Made by a program: the position numbers and the translations under genes
Part shown: positions 39,321 through 47,614 of the stretch, piece after piece
Position numbering within the stretch: the stretch's first letter is position 1
Layout of the letters: each line of letters starts with the position of its first letter
Assembly: GCF_004123295.1 (NCBI RefSeq)
Contig: NZ_SDMK01000002.1
Location: 1,012,784 to 1,076,783, forward strand
Source of the DNA: Silvibacterium dinghuense
GTDB lineage: Bacteria; Acidobacteriota; Terriglobia; Terriglobales; Acidobacteriaceae
Reading direction: 5' to 3'
Length of the DNA: 64,000 nucleotides
Notes under the pieces: model-generated
What the model was told of the DNA's origin: nothing
Database searches by the model: none
The model's input: the letters and a program-made list of their open reading frames with translations, nothing else

Positions 39321-39415
39321 CGTTAACATATTCATCGCAAATGAGTTGTTCTCCAGGTGACTCTGCCAGAATGACGATTTCGTAACGCAACCCCTTCATC
39401 TCCATACTGTTAACG
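39321..39415. promoter_or_regulatory. Two GTTAAC-containing arms upstream of second TonB receptor
   Basis: CGTTAAC (39321-39327) and GTTAACG (39409-39415) are inverted copies 81 bases apart in the receptor/htpX divergent gap. They might be operator half-regions; the evidence is only the repeat. Confidence 0.25.
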
Positions 39416-39529
39416 GAAATGAAAATACAAAAAAACGTAGGCCCGGGAAAAGCGCTGCCCTCTTCACGTTGCGGCGTGGAACAATAGCTAAGCTATGGAT
39501 ACGCCCGAGCCGAAGGAGCGGGCCTGGCT

Positions 39530-40402
39530 ATGAACACCCTCAAGACCGCCTTTCTGCTGACTGCCCTCACCCTTCTGCTGGTATTGCTTGGCGAACATTT
39601 TGGCGGCCGCAACGGTATGGTCCTGGCCTTCCTGGTCGCCGCCGGGATGAACTTCTTCTCTTATTTCTTCTCCGACCGTCTGGCCCTGAGCATGTATCGG
39701 GCCCAGCCCGTCACCCGCGAACAGCTGCCGCGGGTCTATACCGTCGTCGAGCGGATGACCCAGCGGATCGGGCTGCCCATGCCCAGGATCTATGTAATCC
39801 CGTCGGACTCGCCGAACGCCTTCGCCACCGGACGCAACCCGCAGCACGCCTCGGTAGCTGTAACGCACGGCATCCTGAACCTCCTCAACGATGAGGAACT
39901 GGAAGGGGTGTTGGCGCATGAGCTGGGGCATGTGAAGAACCGCGACATTCTGACCAGCTCCATTGCCGCAACCCTGGCCGGCGCGGTCACGATGCTGGCT
40001 CGCATGGGCTATTGGGCCTCGCTCTTCGGCGGTTATGGAGGCGGGGGACGTGACCGCGAGCGTGGCGGCGGAATTGGCGCTCTCCTGATGCTGATCCTGG
40101 CTCCGATTGCGGCCATGCTGGTGCAACTGGCCGTCTCACGCTCTCGCGAATATGAGGCGGACGCAACAGGGGCGCACATTACCGGCAATCCCCATGCGCT
40201 GGCCTCGGCGCTCGAAAAGCTGGAAGCCTACTCGAAACGGCTGCCCATGGAGGCCTCGCCCTCGACGGCACACCTGTTTATTGTTGCGCCGGTCATCAGT
40301 GCGCGAGACCTAGGCAACCTCTTTTCGACCCATCCACCGATCGCAAAGCGGATCGAGCGGCTGATTGGCCGCCCGAGCCTTTATGGCGGTCCGCGATCCT
40401 AG
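39530..40402 (+). CDS. htpX: HtpX-type membrane zinc metalloprotease
   Basis: A 290-residue M48 peptidase with two N-terminal helices. The zinc motif HELGH is at residues 130-134 and the third ligand Glu is in [12 protein letters not shown]. HtpX-type proteases degrade damaged inner-membrane proteins during envelope stress. Length and domain order are normal. It is divergent from the TonB receptor gene and followed by a 125-base gap before the DUF4149 gene. Confidence 0.93.
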   Translation: MNTLKTAFLLTALTLLLVLLGEHFGGRNGMVLAFLVAAGMNFFSYFFSDRLALSMYRAQPVTREQLPRVYTVVERMTQRIGLPMPRIYVIPSDSPNAFATGRNPQHASVAVTHGILNLLNDEELEGVLAHELGHVKNRDILTSSIAATLAGAVTMLARMGYWASLFGGYGGGGRDRERGGGIGALLMLILAPIAAMLVQLAVSRSREYEADATGAHITGNPHALASALEKLEAYSKRLPMEASPSTAHLFIVAPVISARDLGNLFSTHPPIAKRIERLIGRPSLYGGPRS

Positions 40403-40468
40403 CGCTGCCCGCTTCGGATTCCAATAAGGGGCAATCCGATCGGCATCTACACGAACAAAGCAACCTTC

Positions 40469-40501
40469 TATAGAGCGTTCTAAAATCTATATCGCTCTAT
40501 A
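40469..40501. promoter_or_regulatory. Spaced inverted repeat before DUF4149 gene
   Basis: Nine-base arms TATAGAGCG (40469-40477) and CGCTCTATA (40493-40501) separated by 15 bases, 26 bases before the ATG. It could be an operator overlapping the promoter or a leader hairpin. Confidence 0.4.
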
Positions 40502-40527
40502 AAAGGATATTAAGGACCCTGCGATCG

Positions 40528-41016
40528 ATGAAGACTATTATCCGCACCCTGATCCTGCTGCTGATCGTCATGTGGCTCGGCGGGGTGATGTTCTTCCCCA
40601 TCGTGGCTGCTACTGCCTTCGGAACGCTTTCCGACACGCATGCTGCCGGGACCGTCGTTGCCCATTGCCTGCGCATTCTGCATGAAGAAGGTCTCTTTGC
40701 AGGCGCGGCCATTGTCGTGCTGCTGATTGCCGGACAGGTAACACGCGCACTCCCTCGCCCGGGAGCAGCGTCGGTCGTCGTCACCCTCATCATGCTCGCC
40801 CTCACCGCCTTCTCACAGTTCTGGACCATTCCCCAGATGGAGAAGGACCGCATTGCCGTGGGCGGCGCGATTGACGACGTTCCCGCGACAAACCCGTACC
40901 ATGCGGATTTCAACCGGCGTCATGCCCTCTCCGAGAAGACGGAAGAAGGCGTGCTGCTGGCCGGTATCGTACTTGTGGTGCTGCTCTGCCGCGAGCCGAA
41001 GACGGTGCGCGGCTAG
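40528..41016 (+). CDS. DUF4149 / TMEM205-like membrane protein
   Basis: A 162-residue protein with four predicted helices: residues 1-30 (LLLIVMWLGGVMFFPIVAATAF), about 55-75, 82-100 and 143-158. The pattern WLGG..FFP, the central LHEEGLF and the QMEKDRIAVGG segment fit DUF4149. No biochemical role is established. It is upstream of a ZIP metal transporter on the same strand but separated by a 180-base leader with its own signals, so they are probably separate transcripts. Confidence 0.8.
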   Translation: MKTIIRTLILLLIVMWLGGVMFFPIVAATAFGTLSDTHAAGTVVAHCLRILHEEGLFAGAAIVVLLIAGQVTRALPRPGAASVVVTLIMLALTAFSQFWTIPQMEKDRIAVGGAIDDVPATNPYHADFNRRHALSEKTEEGVLLAGIVLVVLLCREPKTVRG

Positions 41017-41143
41017 GCCGCGACAAAGAGACGATTGGCTCCACCCAACCAAGTCCTGGTTTGAGATTGAGGCATCCTCGGCCCGCAAGCAGTTTCTCCG
41101 CAAAAGAATAGAGCGACAGAAATCGCTGTTATGATGAACGATT

Positions 41144-41176
41144 GGGTTCAGCCCGGATTTTGTACTGACTGAACCC
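41144..41176 (+). promoter_or_regulatory. Leader hairpin of ZIP transporter gene
   Basis: Eight-base perfect arms GGGTTCAG (41144-41151) and CTGAACCC (41169-41176), 16 bases before the ZIP ATG. A TATGAT -10-like hexamer lies at 41130-41135, with a small AGCGA/TCGCT repeat (41112-41127) just upstream. It may act as an attenuator or block translation. No known metal riboswitch is recognised. Confidence 0.4.
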
Positions 41177-41192
41177 TCTTCGATTTCAGATC

Positions 41193-41912
41193 ATGCTGCT
41201 CTCGCTCACGCTCGGATTGATTGCTGCGCTTGCCGATGTGCTCGGCGGGCTGGTGCTGGTGCGCCGTCACTGGGAGAAGCGCTACCTGCGCTACTTCGTG
41301 GCTGTGGGTGCTGGATTCATGCTGTCGGTCGCCATCCTGGAGATGACTCCGGAAAGCCTGAAATTTTCGCCGACGTGGTCGCCAGTGCTCATTCTGGCCG
41401 GATACTGCGCGATTCACCTGCTCGAGCACACCATCACGCCGCACTTCCATTTTGGCGAAGAGACGCACCACCACGAGCTTTCGGCGCACACCGGCTATTC
41501 GGTGCTGACCGGCCTTGCGATTCATGCGCTGTTCGACGGTGTGGCCATCGGCTCGGGGTTTGTGCTTTCAAGCTGGCTGGGCTGGCTGATCTTCTTCGCC
41601 GTGTTCCTGCACAAGATGCCCGAGGGTTTCACCGTAGCCTCAGTGATGCTGGCCTCGGGACGAAGCCGCCGGGCAGCGCTGGTCTCGGCTTCCGTCCTGG
41701 CATTGACCACCGTGCTCGGAGTGCTGGTCATCAACCTGCTACCGCGCTGGGTCGAGGCCGGACTACCGCTCTCCGCGGGTGTTTCCATCTACGTCGCGGC
41801 GACGGATCTTGTGCCAGAGGTCAATCGTGAACCGGGTATCCGTATGGCGCTGGTCTTCTTCGCCGGGGTCGCGATGTTCCTGCTTATCAAGCTGCTGATT
41901 CCGCAGATTTAG
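41193..41912 (+). CDS. ZIP-family divalent metal transporter
   Basis: A 239-residue inner-membrane protein with about eight helices. Metal-site motifs are present in helices 4 and 5: HALFDGVAIGSG and HKMPEGFTVASVM. A His-rich loop (FHFGEETHHHEL) precedes them, as in many ZIP proteins, and may sense or shuttle metal. ZIP proteins import Zn2+, Fe2+ or Mn2+ down their gradient; which one is not clear here. An interspersed repeat starts eight bases after the stop. Confidence 0.92.
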   Translation: MLLSLTLGLIAALADVLGGLVLVRRHWEKRYLRYFVAVGAGFMLSVAILEMTPESLKFSPTWSPVLILAGYCAIHLLEHTITPHFHFGEETHHHELSAHTGYSVLTGLAIHALFDGVAIGSGFVLSSWLGWLIFFAVFLHKMPEGFTVASVMLASGRSRRAALVSASVLALTTVLGVLVINLLPRWVEAGLPLSAGVSIYVAATDLVPEVNREPGIRMALVFFAGVAMFLLIKLLIPQI

Positions 41913-41919
41913 CTGCCGC

Positions 41920-41972
41920 GCGGGACTGGCCGTCCAGGCCTTTTGCCTTAGGCACCCGCTCCCGCTGGTCGC
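41920..41972 (+). repeat. Interspersed repeat, copy 1 (53 bp)
   Basis: A 53-base unit beginning GCGGGACTGGCCGTC and ending CCCGCTCCCGCTGGTCGC. It differs from the copy at 42628-42680 at only four positions, in the same orientation, and the two flank the NUDIX gene. Confidence 0.75.
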
Positions 41973-42027
41973 GAGCTGTGAGCTTGTTCTCTCAAACAGA
42001 GAAGAACCAAGGCGCCTATCAGGAGTC

Positions 42028-42567
42028 TTACTTCTGCCGCTCTTTCCACATCTTGTAGAGCCCCCAGGCGGCGATGGTACAGACATCCTGAATCGTGCCA
42101 TCCATCATCATCTGCTCGAATTCGGCGACGGTGGCGGTCTTGAGGACCAGGTCGTGCTCTTCGGGGTCCGGCTCGGTCTCTCCAGGGGTGAGGCCGGTGG
42201 CAAGATAGACGTGCTGCTTCTGCTTCGCGAAGCCATAGGCGATCCACATGCTGCCCAGGTAAATCATGGTATCGGCGACCAGGCCGGTTTCCTCGCGCAG
42301 CTCGCCGCGCGCCAGCTCCTCGGGATCGACACCCGCCTGCTCCCAGCCCCCCTGGGGCAGTTCGAGGGCACGCTCCTGAATGGTATAGCGGAACTGCTCG
42401 ATGAGATAAACGGTATCGCCTTCAAACGGCAGAATGACGGCGCAGTCTTCCTTGTCCACCACCCCATAGATGCCGGGGACACCGTTCGAGCGCTCGATCT
42501 GGTCCTCACGGACGCTGAGCCAGTGATTGCGATAAACCTCACGGGTACTGAGGGTGCGAATGCTCAA
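42028..42567 (-). CDS. NUDIX hydrolase, ADP-ribose pyrophosphatase-like
   Basis: A 179-residue NUDIX protein. The N-terminal portion (YRNHWLSVREDQIE) and the loop EQFRYTIQERALELPQGG are typical of ADP-ribose pyrophosphatases. The Nudix box runs from PQGGWEQAG to GELREETGLV; two consensus positions differ (Glu is Val, and the Arg before Glu is Gly), while the catalytic EE pair is kept. It probably hydrolyses nucleoside diphosphate sugars to AMP or NMP and sugar phosphate. The gene is enclosed by two direct copies of the interspersed repeat. Confidence 0.85.
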   Translation of the reverse strand: MSIRTLSTREVYRNHWLSVREDQIERSNGVPGIYGVVDKEDCAVILPFEGDTVYLIEQFRYTIQERALELPQGGWEQAGVDPEELARGELREETGLVADTMIYLGSMWIAYGFAKQKQHVYLATGLTPGETEPDPEEHDLVLKTATVAEFEQMMMDGTIQDVCTIAAWGLYKMWKERQK

Positions 42568-42627
42568 GGGAGAGTTTCTCCTCGCAGAAAAATAGACCAG
42601 CCAGCCTCATTTTCCCATGGGAGTGCT

Positions 42628-42680
42628 GCGGGACTGGCCGTCTGGGCCTTTCGCCTTCGGCACCCGCTCCCGCTGGTCGC
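42628..42680 (+). repeat. Interspersed repeat, copy 2 (53 bp)
   Basis: The second member of the pair, 708 bases from copy 1 and identical except for four substitutions. It lies 60 bases upstream of the NUDIX start codon. Confidence 0.75.
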
Positions 42681-42827
42681 AGCGTGAACTGGCAGAGAGA
42701 AGTGAAAACTGCCCGTTTCTGCGCCAGAGCCTAGTCTTCTCCCAGAACACCAGCGACAAAGACAACGCCGGAGTATATGCTGTTGGCGACAACCTCCGGC
42801 CCATCCGGAGAGCTCAGGAGGACAACT

Positions 42828-42932
42828 GTGGCACTTTTCTCGATTGCGGGCTTTGTGGTGGTTTTCGCAGTGTCCATTCTCTGGGCGACCCGTCCTGCCG
42901 CCAGCAGCCATCACCACCCGCATCAGCACTAG
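42828..42932 (+). CDS. Candidate 34-residue single-helix protein with His-rich tail
   Basis: GTG 42828 to TAG 42932, preceded by a consensus AGGAGG at 42816-42821 six bases upstream, which is stronger than most genes here. The product has one hydrophobic segment (LFSIAGFVVVFAVSILW), then TRPAASS and a tail HHHPHQH. This suggests an inner-membrane micropeptide with a metal-binding tail. It resembles no family I know. It lies between the NUDIX gene and the sensor kinase and is followed by an AT-rich hairpin. Expression is not proven. Confidence 0.5.
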   Translation: MALFSIAGFVVVFAVSILWATRPAASSHHHPHQH

Positions 42933-42987
42933 ACAGAACCAGTTTTCGCCGCCCGGGCGTAGGTTTCAGGACTGAAATCGCTTTCCC

Positions 42988-43013
42988 TTGAAATATGACT
43001 TTTCATATTTCAA
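42988..43013. terminator. AT-rich perfect hairpin
   Basis: Ten-base arms TTGAAATATG (42988-42997) and CATATTTCAA (43004-43013) with a six-base loop, 55 bases after the micropeptide stop. There is no T tract, so it could be a terminator-like hairpin or an operator. Confidence 0.45.
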
Positions 43014-43146
43014 AACGGAATTCTGCATTCCCGGTTGTGCACTACGAAAAACGGCTTCTTTCCGGCTTTGCCGCCTATTGCTCGTATTTCCTTACGTTGC
43101 AACGATATACTGAACTGCACAAAGAGTCGCTGGGTCTTTCCGCAGC

Positions 43147-43163
43147 TTGGCAGGGCATTTGCA
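43147..43163 (+). promoter_or_regulatory. Sigma-54 (-24/-12) promoter of the kinase-regulator operon
   Basis: TTGGCAGGGCATTTGCA has GG (43149-43150) and GC (43161-43162) exactly 12 bases apart and keeps the TGGCA and TTGCA halves; only one core base (C to G after TGGCA) departs from consensus. The kinase ATG at 43208 is about 34 bases from the expected transcription start. The operon encodes an NtrC-type activator, so autoregulation is plausible. Confidence 0.6.
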
Positions 43164-43207
43164 TGCGGTAGCTCTGGGTAAGCGGTAACTCCGCGTGTCT
43201 CCCACCC

Positions 43208-46054
43208 ATGGAAAGGTCGTTTCAAACCCGCATTACCGTGGTGCTGCTGGCGGTCTTCACCGTGGCGGCAGCGGTGCTTGCGGTCTTCAACCTGCTCCAG
43301 GAGAGTACGTACCAGTCTCCTACCGACGGCGTCATCTGGGTTGAGGCAAACGGCGGCCTTCAGGCACAGCGCGTCGCGCCGGGCAGCAACGGCGACATTG
43401 CCGGACTTAAAACGGGCGATCTCCTCATCCGGGCCAATGATCACGCCGTGCCGCGATGGGCTTCTCTCTCCCGGGAGATGATCCGTACCCGCGCTTACAA
43501 CACCATCAATTACACGGTCATGCGCGATGGTGTCCGCCTCGAGGTGCAGGTAATCCTGGGAGCGCAGGATCGCAGCTTCAATGACGGTTTCCGGGCGATC
43601 GCGCTGGTGTACCTGTGTATCGGCCTGTATGTGCTCTTCCGGCGCTGGACGGCACCGCACTCGACGCACTTCTACATCTTCTGCCTGGCGTCGTTCGTTC
43701 TCTACTCGTTCAAGTACACGGGCGAGCTCGATGGCCTGGACCTGGCCATCTACTGGGGCAACATCCTCGCCGAAGCCCTGCAGCCTGCGCTCTTTCTGCA
43801 TTTTGCGCTGGCCTTTGCAGACGAGCGTGGACGGCGGCGGCCACGGCTGATGTCGCTGGTCTATCTGCCGGGCATCTTCGTCGTGGGTCTGCGGATGTTC
43901 GCGATGTGGAAGTGGTCGGCGACGGAGCTGCTGCGCCACCGGCTCGACCAGATCGGTATCGGCTACGACGCGACGTTCTACGTGCTGGCGGCCATCGTTC
44001 TCTTCGTCAGCTACCGGCGTACGCAGGCCCCGCTGCGCCGCCAGCAGCTCAAGTGGCTGACGCGCGGCACGATGGTCGCGGTCATGCCCTTCGCCCTGCT
44101 GGTCGCGATTCCCTACCTCGCAAACATCCACGTGCCGGATCTGGTGACCAAAATCGCCGGTATCTCGCTGGTCTTCCTGCCACTGACATTCAGCTGGGCA
44201 ATTGTGCGCTACCGGTTGATGGACACGGACCTCATCTTCAAGCGCGGCGTCACGTATACCCTTGCGACAGCGGCGCTGGTCGGCCTCTACTTTGCGATTG
44301 TTGCTGTCGCCGGCGAAGTTGTTCGCAAGCGCGTGCCGAATGCAGGTACGTGGGGCGTGATTGCGGTCATCATCATCACCGCGCAGCTTTTCGATCCCAT
44401 CAAGCGACGCATCCAGGACCGCGTGGACCGGGTCTTCGACCGCAAGCGCTATGACTACCGGCAGACGCTCATCGACTTCGGCCGCGGCCTCAATACCCAG
44501 ACGGATCTGAAGGCTCTGCTGCATGCGATTGTCGACCGGTTGCCGCGCACACTGCTGGTGACACGCATCGCGGTCTTCCTTACCGACGGCGCAGGCAGCT
44601 ATCGGCTGGCCGACGGGCACGGGTTGCCACCGAGCACCTATGAGCTGGCCGGCAAAGGACGTCTCGATCTTGGCTTTCTCGATTTCGACCAGCCAGACGC
44701 GGGCACACACATCTTTCTCGAGAACCCGCAGCAGGCGCTGCACCTTACAGAGAACGAGCGGCGCGCCGCCGAGCTGCTGGACCTGAACTACTATCTGCCC
44801 TGCCGCGTGCAGGACCGCGAGCGGGGCAGAGCCATCGCAGTGATCGGCCTCGGACGCACGGCTGACGGCGACTTCCTCTCGAGCGAGGATGTGGAACTGC
44901 TTGAGTCGCTGGCCGACTACATCGGCATCGCCATCCAGAACGCGCGGCTTTACGCGAGCCTCGAAGAGAAGATCGTCGAATACGAGCGGCTCAAGGAGTT
45001 CAACGAGAACATCGTCGAGTCCATCAATGTCGGCATTCTGGCGGTCGATCTCGAGGACCGCATCGACAGCTGGAATTCGCAGATGGAAGTGATGTACGCG
45101 CTGCCCCGCGCCGAGGCGCTGCGCCAGCCGCTCGCCAGCCTCTTTCCGCCCGCCCTGGTCGAGGCCTATCACCGCGCTACGAACGAGAGCGGCGTACACA
45201 ATCTCTACAAATTCCGTCTTGAGACACGCACCGGCGAGGTACGCACGGCCAACATTGCCATTGCGCCGCTGGTCTCGCGCGACTTCACCACCGTGGGCCG
45301 CATCATCCTGGTGGACGACATCACCGACCGCACCGATCTTGAAGCGCAGCTCTCGCAGGCGGAGAAGCTCTCTTCGATCGGCCTGCTGGCTGCCGGGGTT
45401 GCGCACGAGGTCAATACCCCGCTGGCGGTGATTTCGTCTTATACGCAGATGCTTTCGAAGCAGCTTCGAGGCGATACAAAGTTCGGCCCGCTACTGGAAA
45501 AGATCACCAGCCAGACCTTCCGCGCATCGGAGATCGTCAATGGCCTGCTGAACTTCTCGCGCACCGGCACGACGGAGTTCAAAGAGACTGATCTCAACGG
45601 GATCATCCGCGATACGCTTTCCCTGATCGAGCACCAGTTCAAGACCTCGGGCGTGACACTCGACACCTCCCTGCTGCCCGAACTGCCGCCGATTCTCGGC
45701 AATGCCGGCAAGCTGCAGCAGGTCTTCCTGAATCTTTTCCTGAACGCCAAGGATGCGATGGCCGGCGGAGGCACGCTGCGCATCGAGACGACTGCGAACG
45801 GCCACGTAAGCGTCGCCATCTCCGATACCGGCTCGGGCATCTCTCCCGAGCATCTGCGGCGTATCTACGATCCGTTTTTCACTACCAAGTCGGCGCCGAA
45901 GGAAGGCCAGCGTCGCGGCACAGGCCTTGGCCTGGCCGTGACCTACGGCATCATCCAGGAGCACGCCGGCAAGATTCACGTGGAAAGCGAGGTAGGCTCG
46001 GGCACCACGTTCTACCTCGAGTTCCCCATGTTAAGGAAACCTGCGCATGTCTGA
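43208..46054 (+). CDS. Membrane sensor histidine kinase with PDZ, GAF and PAS domains
   Basis: A 948-residue kinase. Order: transmembrane helix (8-28), periplasmic PDZ-like domain (about 48-120: VAPGSNGDIAGLKTGDLLI), some seven helices (about 135-400), GAF (about 430-580), coiled linker, PAS (about 605-720), dimerisation helix with phosphoacceptor His733 in GVAHEVNTPLAVI, and a HATPase domain with N, G1 (DTGSGISPEHL) and G2 (GTGLGLAV) boxes. The periplasmic PDZ suggests it senses a peptide or misfolded protein, by inference. It overlaps the response-regulator start by eight bases and probably sits behind a sigma-54 promoter. Confidence 0.92.
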   Translation: MERSFQTRITVVLLAVFTVAAAVLAVFNLLQESTYQSPTDGVIWVEANGGLQAQRVAPGSNGDIAGLKTGDLLIRANDHAVPRWASLSREMIRTRAYNTINYTVMRDGVRLEVQVILGAQDRSFNDGFRAIALVYLCIGLYVLFRRWTAPHSTHFYIFCLASFVLYSFKYTGELDGLDLAIYWGNILAEALQPALFLHFALAFADERGRRRPRLMSLVYLPGIFVVGLRMFAMWKWSATELLRHRLDQIGIGYDATFYVLAAIVLFVSYRRTQAPLRRQQLKWLTRGTMVAVMPFALLVAIPYLANIHVPDLVTKIAGISLVFLPLTFSWAIVRYRLMDTDLIFKRGVTYTLATAALVGLYFAIVAVAGEVVRKRVPNAGTWGVIAVIIITAQLFDPIKRRIQDRVDRVFDRKRYDYRQTLIDFGRGLNTQTDLKALLHAIVDRLPRTLLVTRIAVFLTDGAGSYRLADGHGLPPSTYELAGKGRLDLGFLDFDQPDAGTHIFLENPQQALHLTENERRAAELLDLNYYLPCRVQDRERGRAIAVIGLGRTADGDFLSSEDVELLESLADYIGIAIQNARLYASLEEKIVEYERLKEFNENIVESINVGILAVDLEDRIDSWNSQMEVMYALPRAEALRQPLASLFPPALVEAYHRATNESGVHNLYKFRLETRTGEVRTANIAIAPLVSRDFTTVGRIILVDDITDRTDLEAQLSQAEKLSSIGLLAAGVAHEVNTPLAVISSYTQMLSKQLRGDTKFGPLLEKITSQTFRASEIVNGLLNFSRTGTTEFKETDLNGIIRDTLSLIEHQFKTSGVTLDTSLLPELPPILGNAGKLQQVFLNLFLNAKDAMAGGGTLRIETTANGHVSVAISDTGSGISPEHLRRIYDPFFTTKSAPKEGQRRGTGLGLAVTYGIIQEHAGKIHVESEVGSGTTFYLEFPMLRKPAHV

Positions 46055-47480
46055 TGGCACACTTGCGATCGATCCCCCGGCAGCAGCCGAGGCCACCTCG
46101 ATCGAACGCATCCTCATCATTGACGATGAGGCGGCAATTCGTGAATCGCTCGAGACCCTACTGAGCCTCGAGGGCTACACCATCGAGATTGCCGTCAACG
46201 GCGAAGATGGCCTCAAGGCTATCGAGAATTCGGTCTACGACCTGGTCCTGCTCGATCTTGCCCTTCCCGGCAAGAACGGTCTGGAAATCCTCAAGCTGAT
46301 CCGCGAGAAACACACCTCTCTGCCGGTCATCATGATCACGGCTTACGGCAAGGTCGACAACGTCGTCGAGGCTATCCATTCCGGCGCGCAGAACTTTGTA
46401 CAAAAGCCCTGGGATAACGAGAAGCTCCTCGCCGACATCCGCTCGGCCATCGGCCGCTATCACGCGGAAGAGGAGAACGTACAGCTGAAGCGCGCCATGA
46501 AGCAGCGCTACAGCTTCTCGAACATCGTCGGCAAGAGCGATGCCATGCTGCGCATCTTCGACCTCGTCGCCCAGGTTGCGCCCAGCAAATCCACGGTCCT
46601 GATCCAGGGCGAGAGCGGCACCGGCAAGGAACTGATTGCGAAGGCGCTGCATGCGAACTCCGGGCGGCGCGACAAGCCTTTTGTGCCGATCAATACTGGC
46701 GCTGTACCCACGGATCTGCTCGAATCGACGCTTTTCGGCCATGTCCGCGGAGCTTTCACTTCAGCAGTCGCGGCCAAGAAGGGCTTATTCGAAGTCGCGC
46801 ATGGCGGCACGCTCTTCCTCGACGAAATCGGCACCATGCCGATGGACACCCAGGCGAAGATCCTGCGCGTGCTGCAGGATAAACGCTTCATGCCCCTGGG
46901 CGGCGTGCAGGAGATGCAGGTGGATGTCCGCATCGTAGCCGCTACCAACGCCGACCTGCGGCAGGCCGTGCGCGAAGGCAAGTTCCGCGAAGACCTTTTC
47001 TACCGGCTGAACGTGATCAATATCGAACTGCCGCCGCTGCGTTCGCGGCGCGAGGATATCCCTCTGCTTGCCTCGCACTTCCTCAGGTACTATGCCGAGG
47101 AGAATGGTCTCGAGACGCGCACCCTCTCGCCCGATGCGCTGCGCGCAGTTCTCGACTACGACTGGCCGGGCAACGTCCGCGAACTTGAAAACGCCATGGA
47201 GCGCGGCGTCGTTCTTTCCGCTACTCCCACTGTGGGTGCCGATCTGCTTCCCGGCCAGATCACCGGCCGCAGCTATAGCTCGACGCTGATGGAGCACAAT
47301 GCCGATGCCTCGCTCTTCGAAATCCTCGAGGACATCGAGCGGCGCATCATTATCGACAAGCTGGAGCGCTGCAACTGGAACCAGACCGAGGCGGCCGAGC
47401 AGTTCCGCGTACCGCTCTCGACGCTCAACCAGAAGATCAAGCGCCTGAATATCGAGATCCGGAAGCGGGTGAAGGAATAG
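46047..47480 (+). CDS. NtrC-family sigma-54-dependent response regulator
   Basis: A 477-residue activator with a receiver domain (residues about 18-130, phosphoacceptor Asp70 in LLDLALPG), an AAA+ domain (Walker A GESGTGKE at 188-195, Walker B region GGTLFLDEIG) and a C-terminal Fis-type helix-turn-helix (EAAEQFRVPLSTLNQKIKRL). The sigma-54 contact loop, residues 235-240, reads GAFTSA instead of GAFTGA; substitutions at this position are seen in other activators. It is the cognate regulator of the overlapping kinase. Confidence 0.95.
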   Translation: MSDGTLAIDPPAAAEATSIERILIIDDEAAIRESLETLLSLEGYTIEIAVNGEDGLKAIENSVYDLVLLDLALPGKNGLEILKLIREKHTSLPVIMITAYGKVDNVVEAIHSGAQNFVQKPWDNEKLLADIRSAIGRYHAEEENVQLKRAMKQRYSFSNIVGKSDAMLRIFDLVAQVAPSKSTVLIQGESGTGKELIAKALHANSGRRDKPFVPINTGAVPTDLLESTLFGHVRGAFTSAVAAKKGLFEVAHGGTLFLDEIGTMPMDTQAKILRVLQDKRFMPLGGVQEMQVDVRIVAATNADLRQAVREGKFREDLFYRLNVINIELPPLRSRREDIPLLASHFLRYYAEENGLETRTLSPDALRAVLDYDWPGNVRELENAMERGVVLSATPTVGADLLPGQITGRSYSSTLMEHNADASLFEILEDIERRIIIDKLERCNWNQTEAAEQFRVPLSTLNQKIKRLNIEIRKRVKE

Positions 47481-47614
47481 AGGGTAATTTGGAGCTAAGA
47501 GGCGCACGAATCGCCAAAATGGTAGTCTCCCACTAGAAGCGAAGCGGGGTGGATCTGCATCTTAACTAACGACTCGCCATCCGGCTACGAACACAGGGGA
47601 TCCAACTCTTAGAC
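47481..47614 (+). other. Gap before mlaE
   Basis: 134 bases between the regulator stop and the MlaE start. I see no hairpin, sigma-54 site or repeat I can support. Confidence 0.4.

Noticed and set aside
37382-39385. Plus-strand open frame of 667 codons over the large TonB receptor
   Set aside because: It is antisense to a recognisable TonB receptor with intact domains; GC-rich third positions open the reverse frame.
39431-39446. GG-N10-GC spacing in the htpX upstream region, considered as a sigma-54 promoter
   Set aside because: It lacks the TGGCA and TTGC sequences; only the spacing matches.
43010-45406. Minus-strand open frame of 798 codons over the sensor kinase
   Set aside because: Antisense to PDZ, GAF and PAS domains with correct motifs; composition is typical of a shadow frame.
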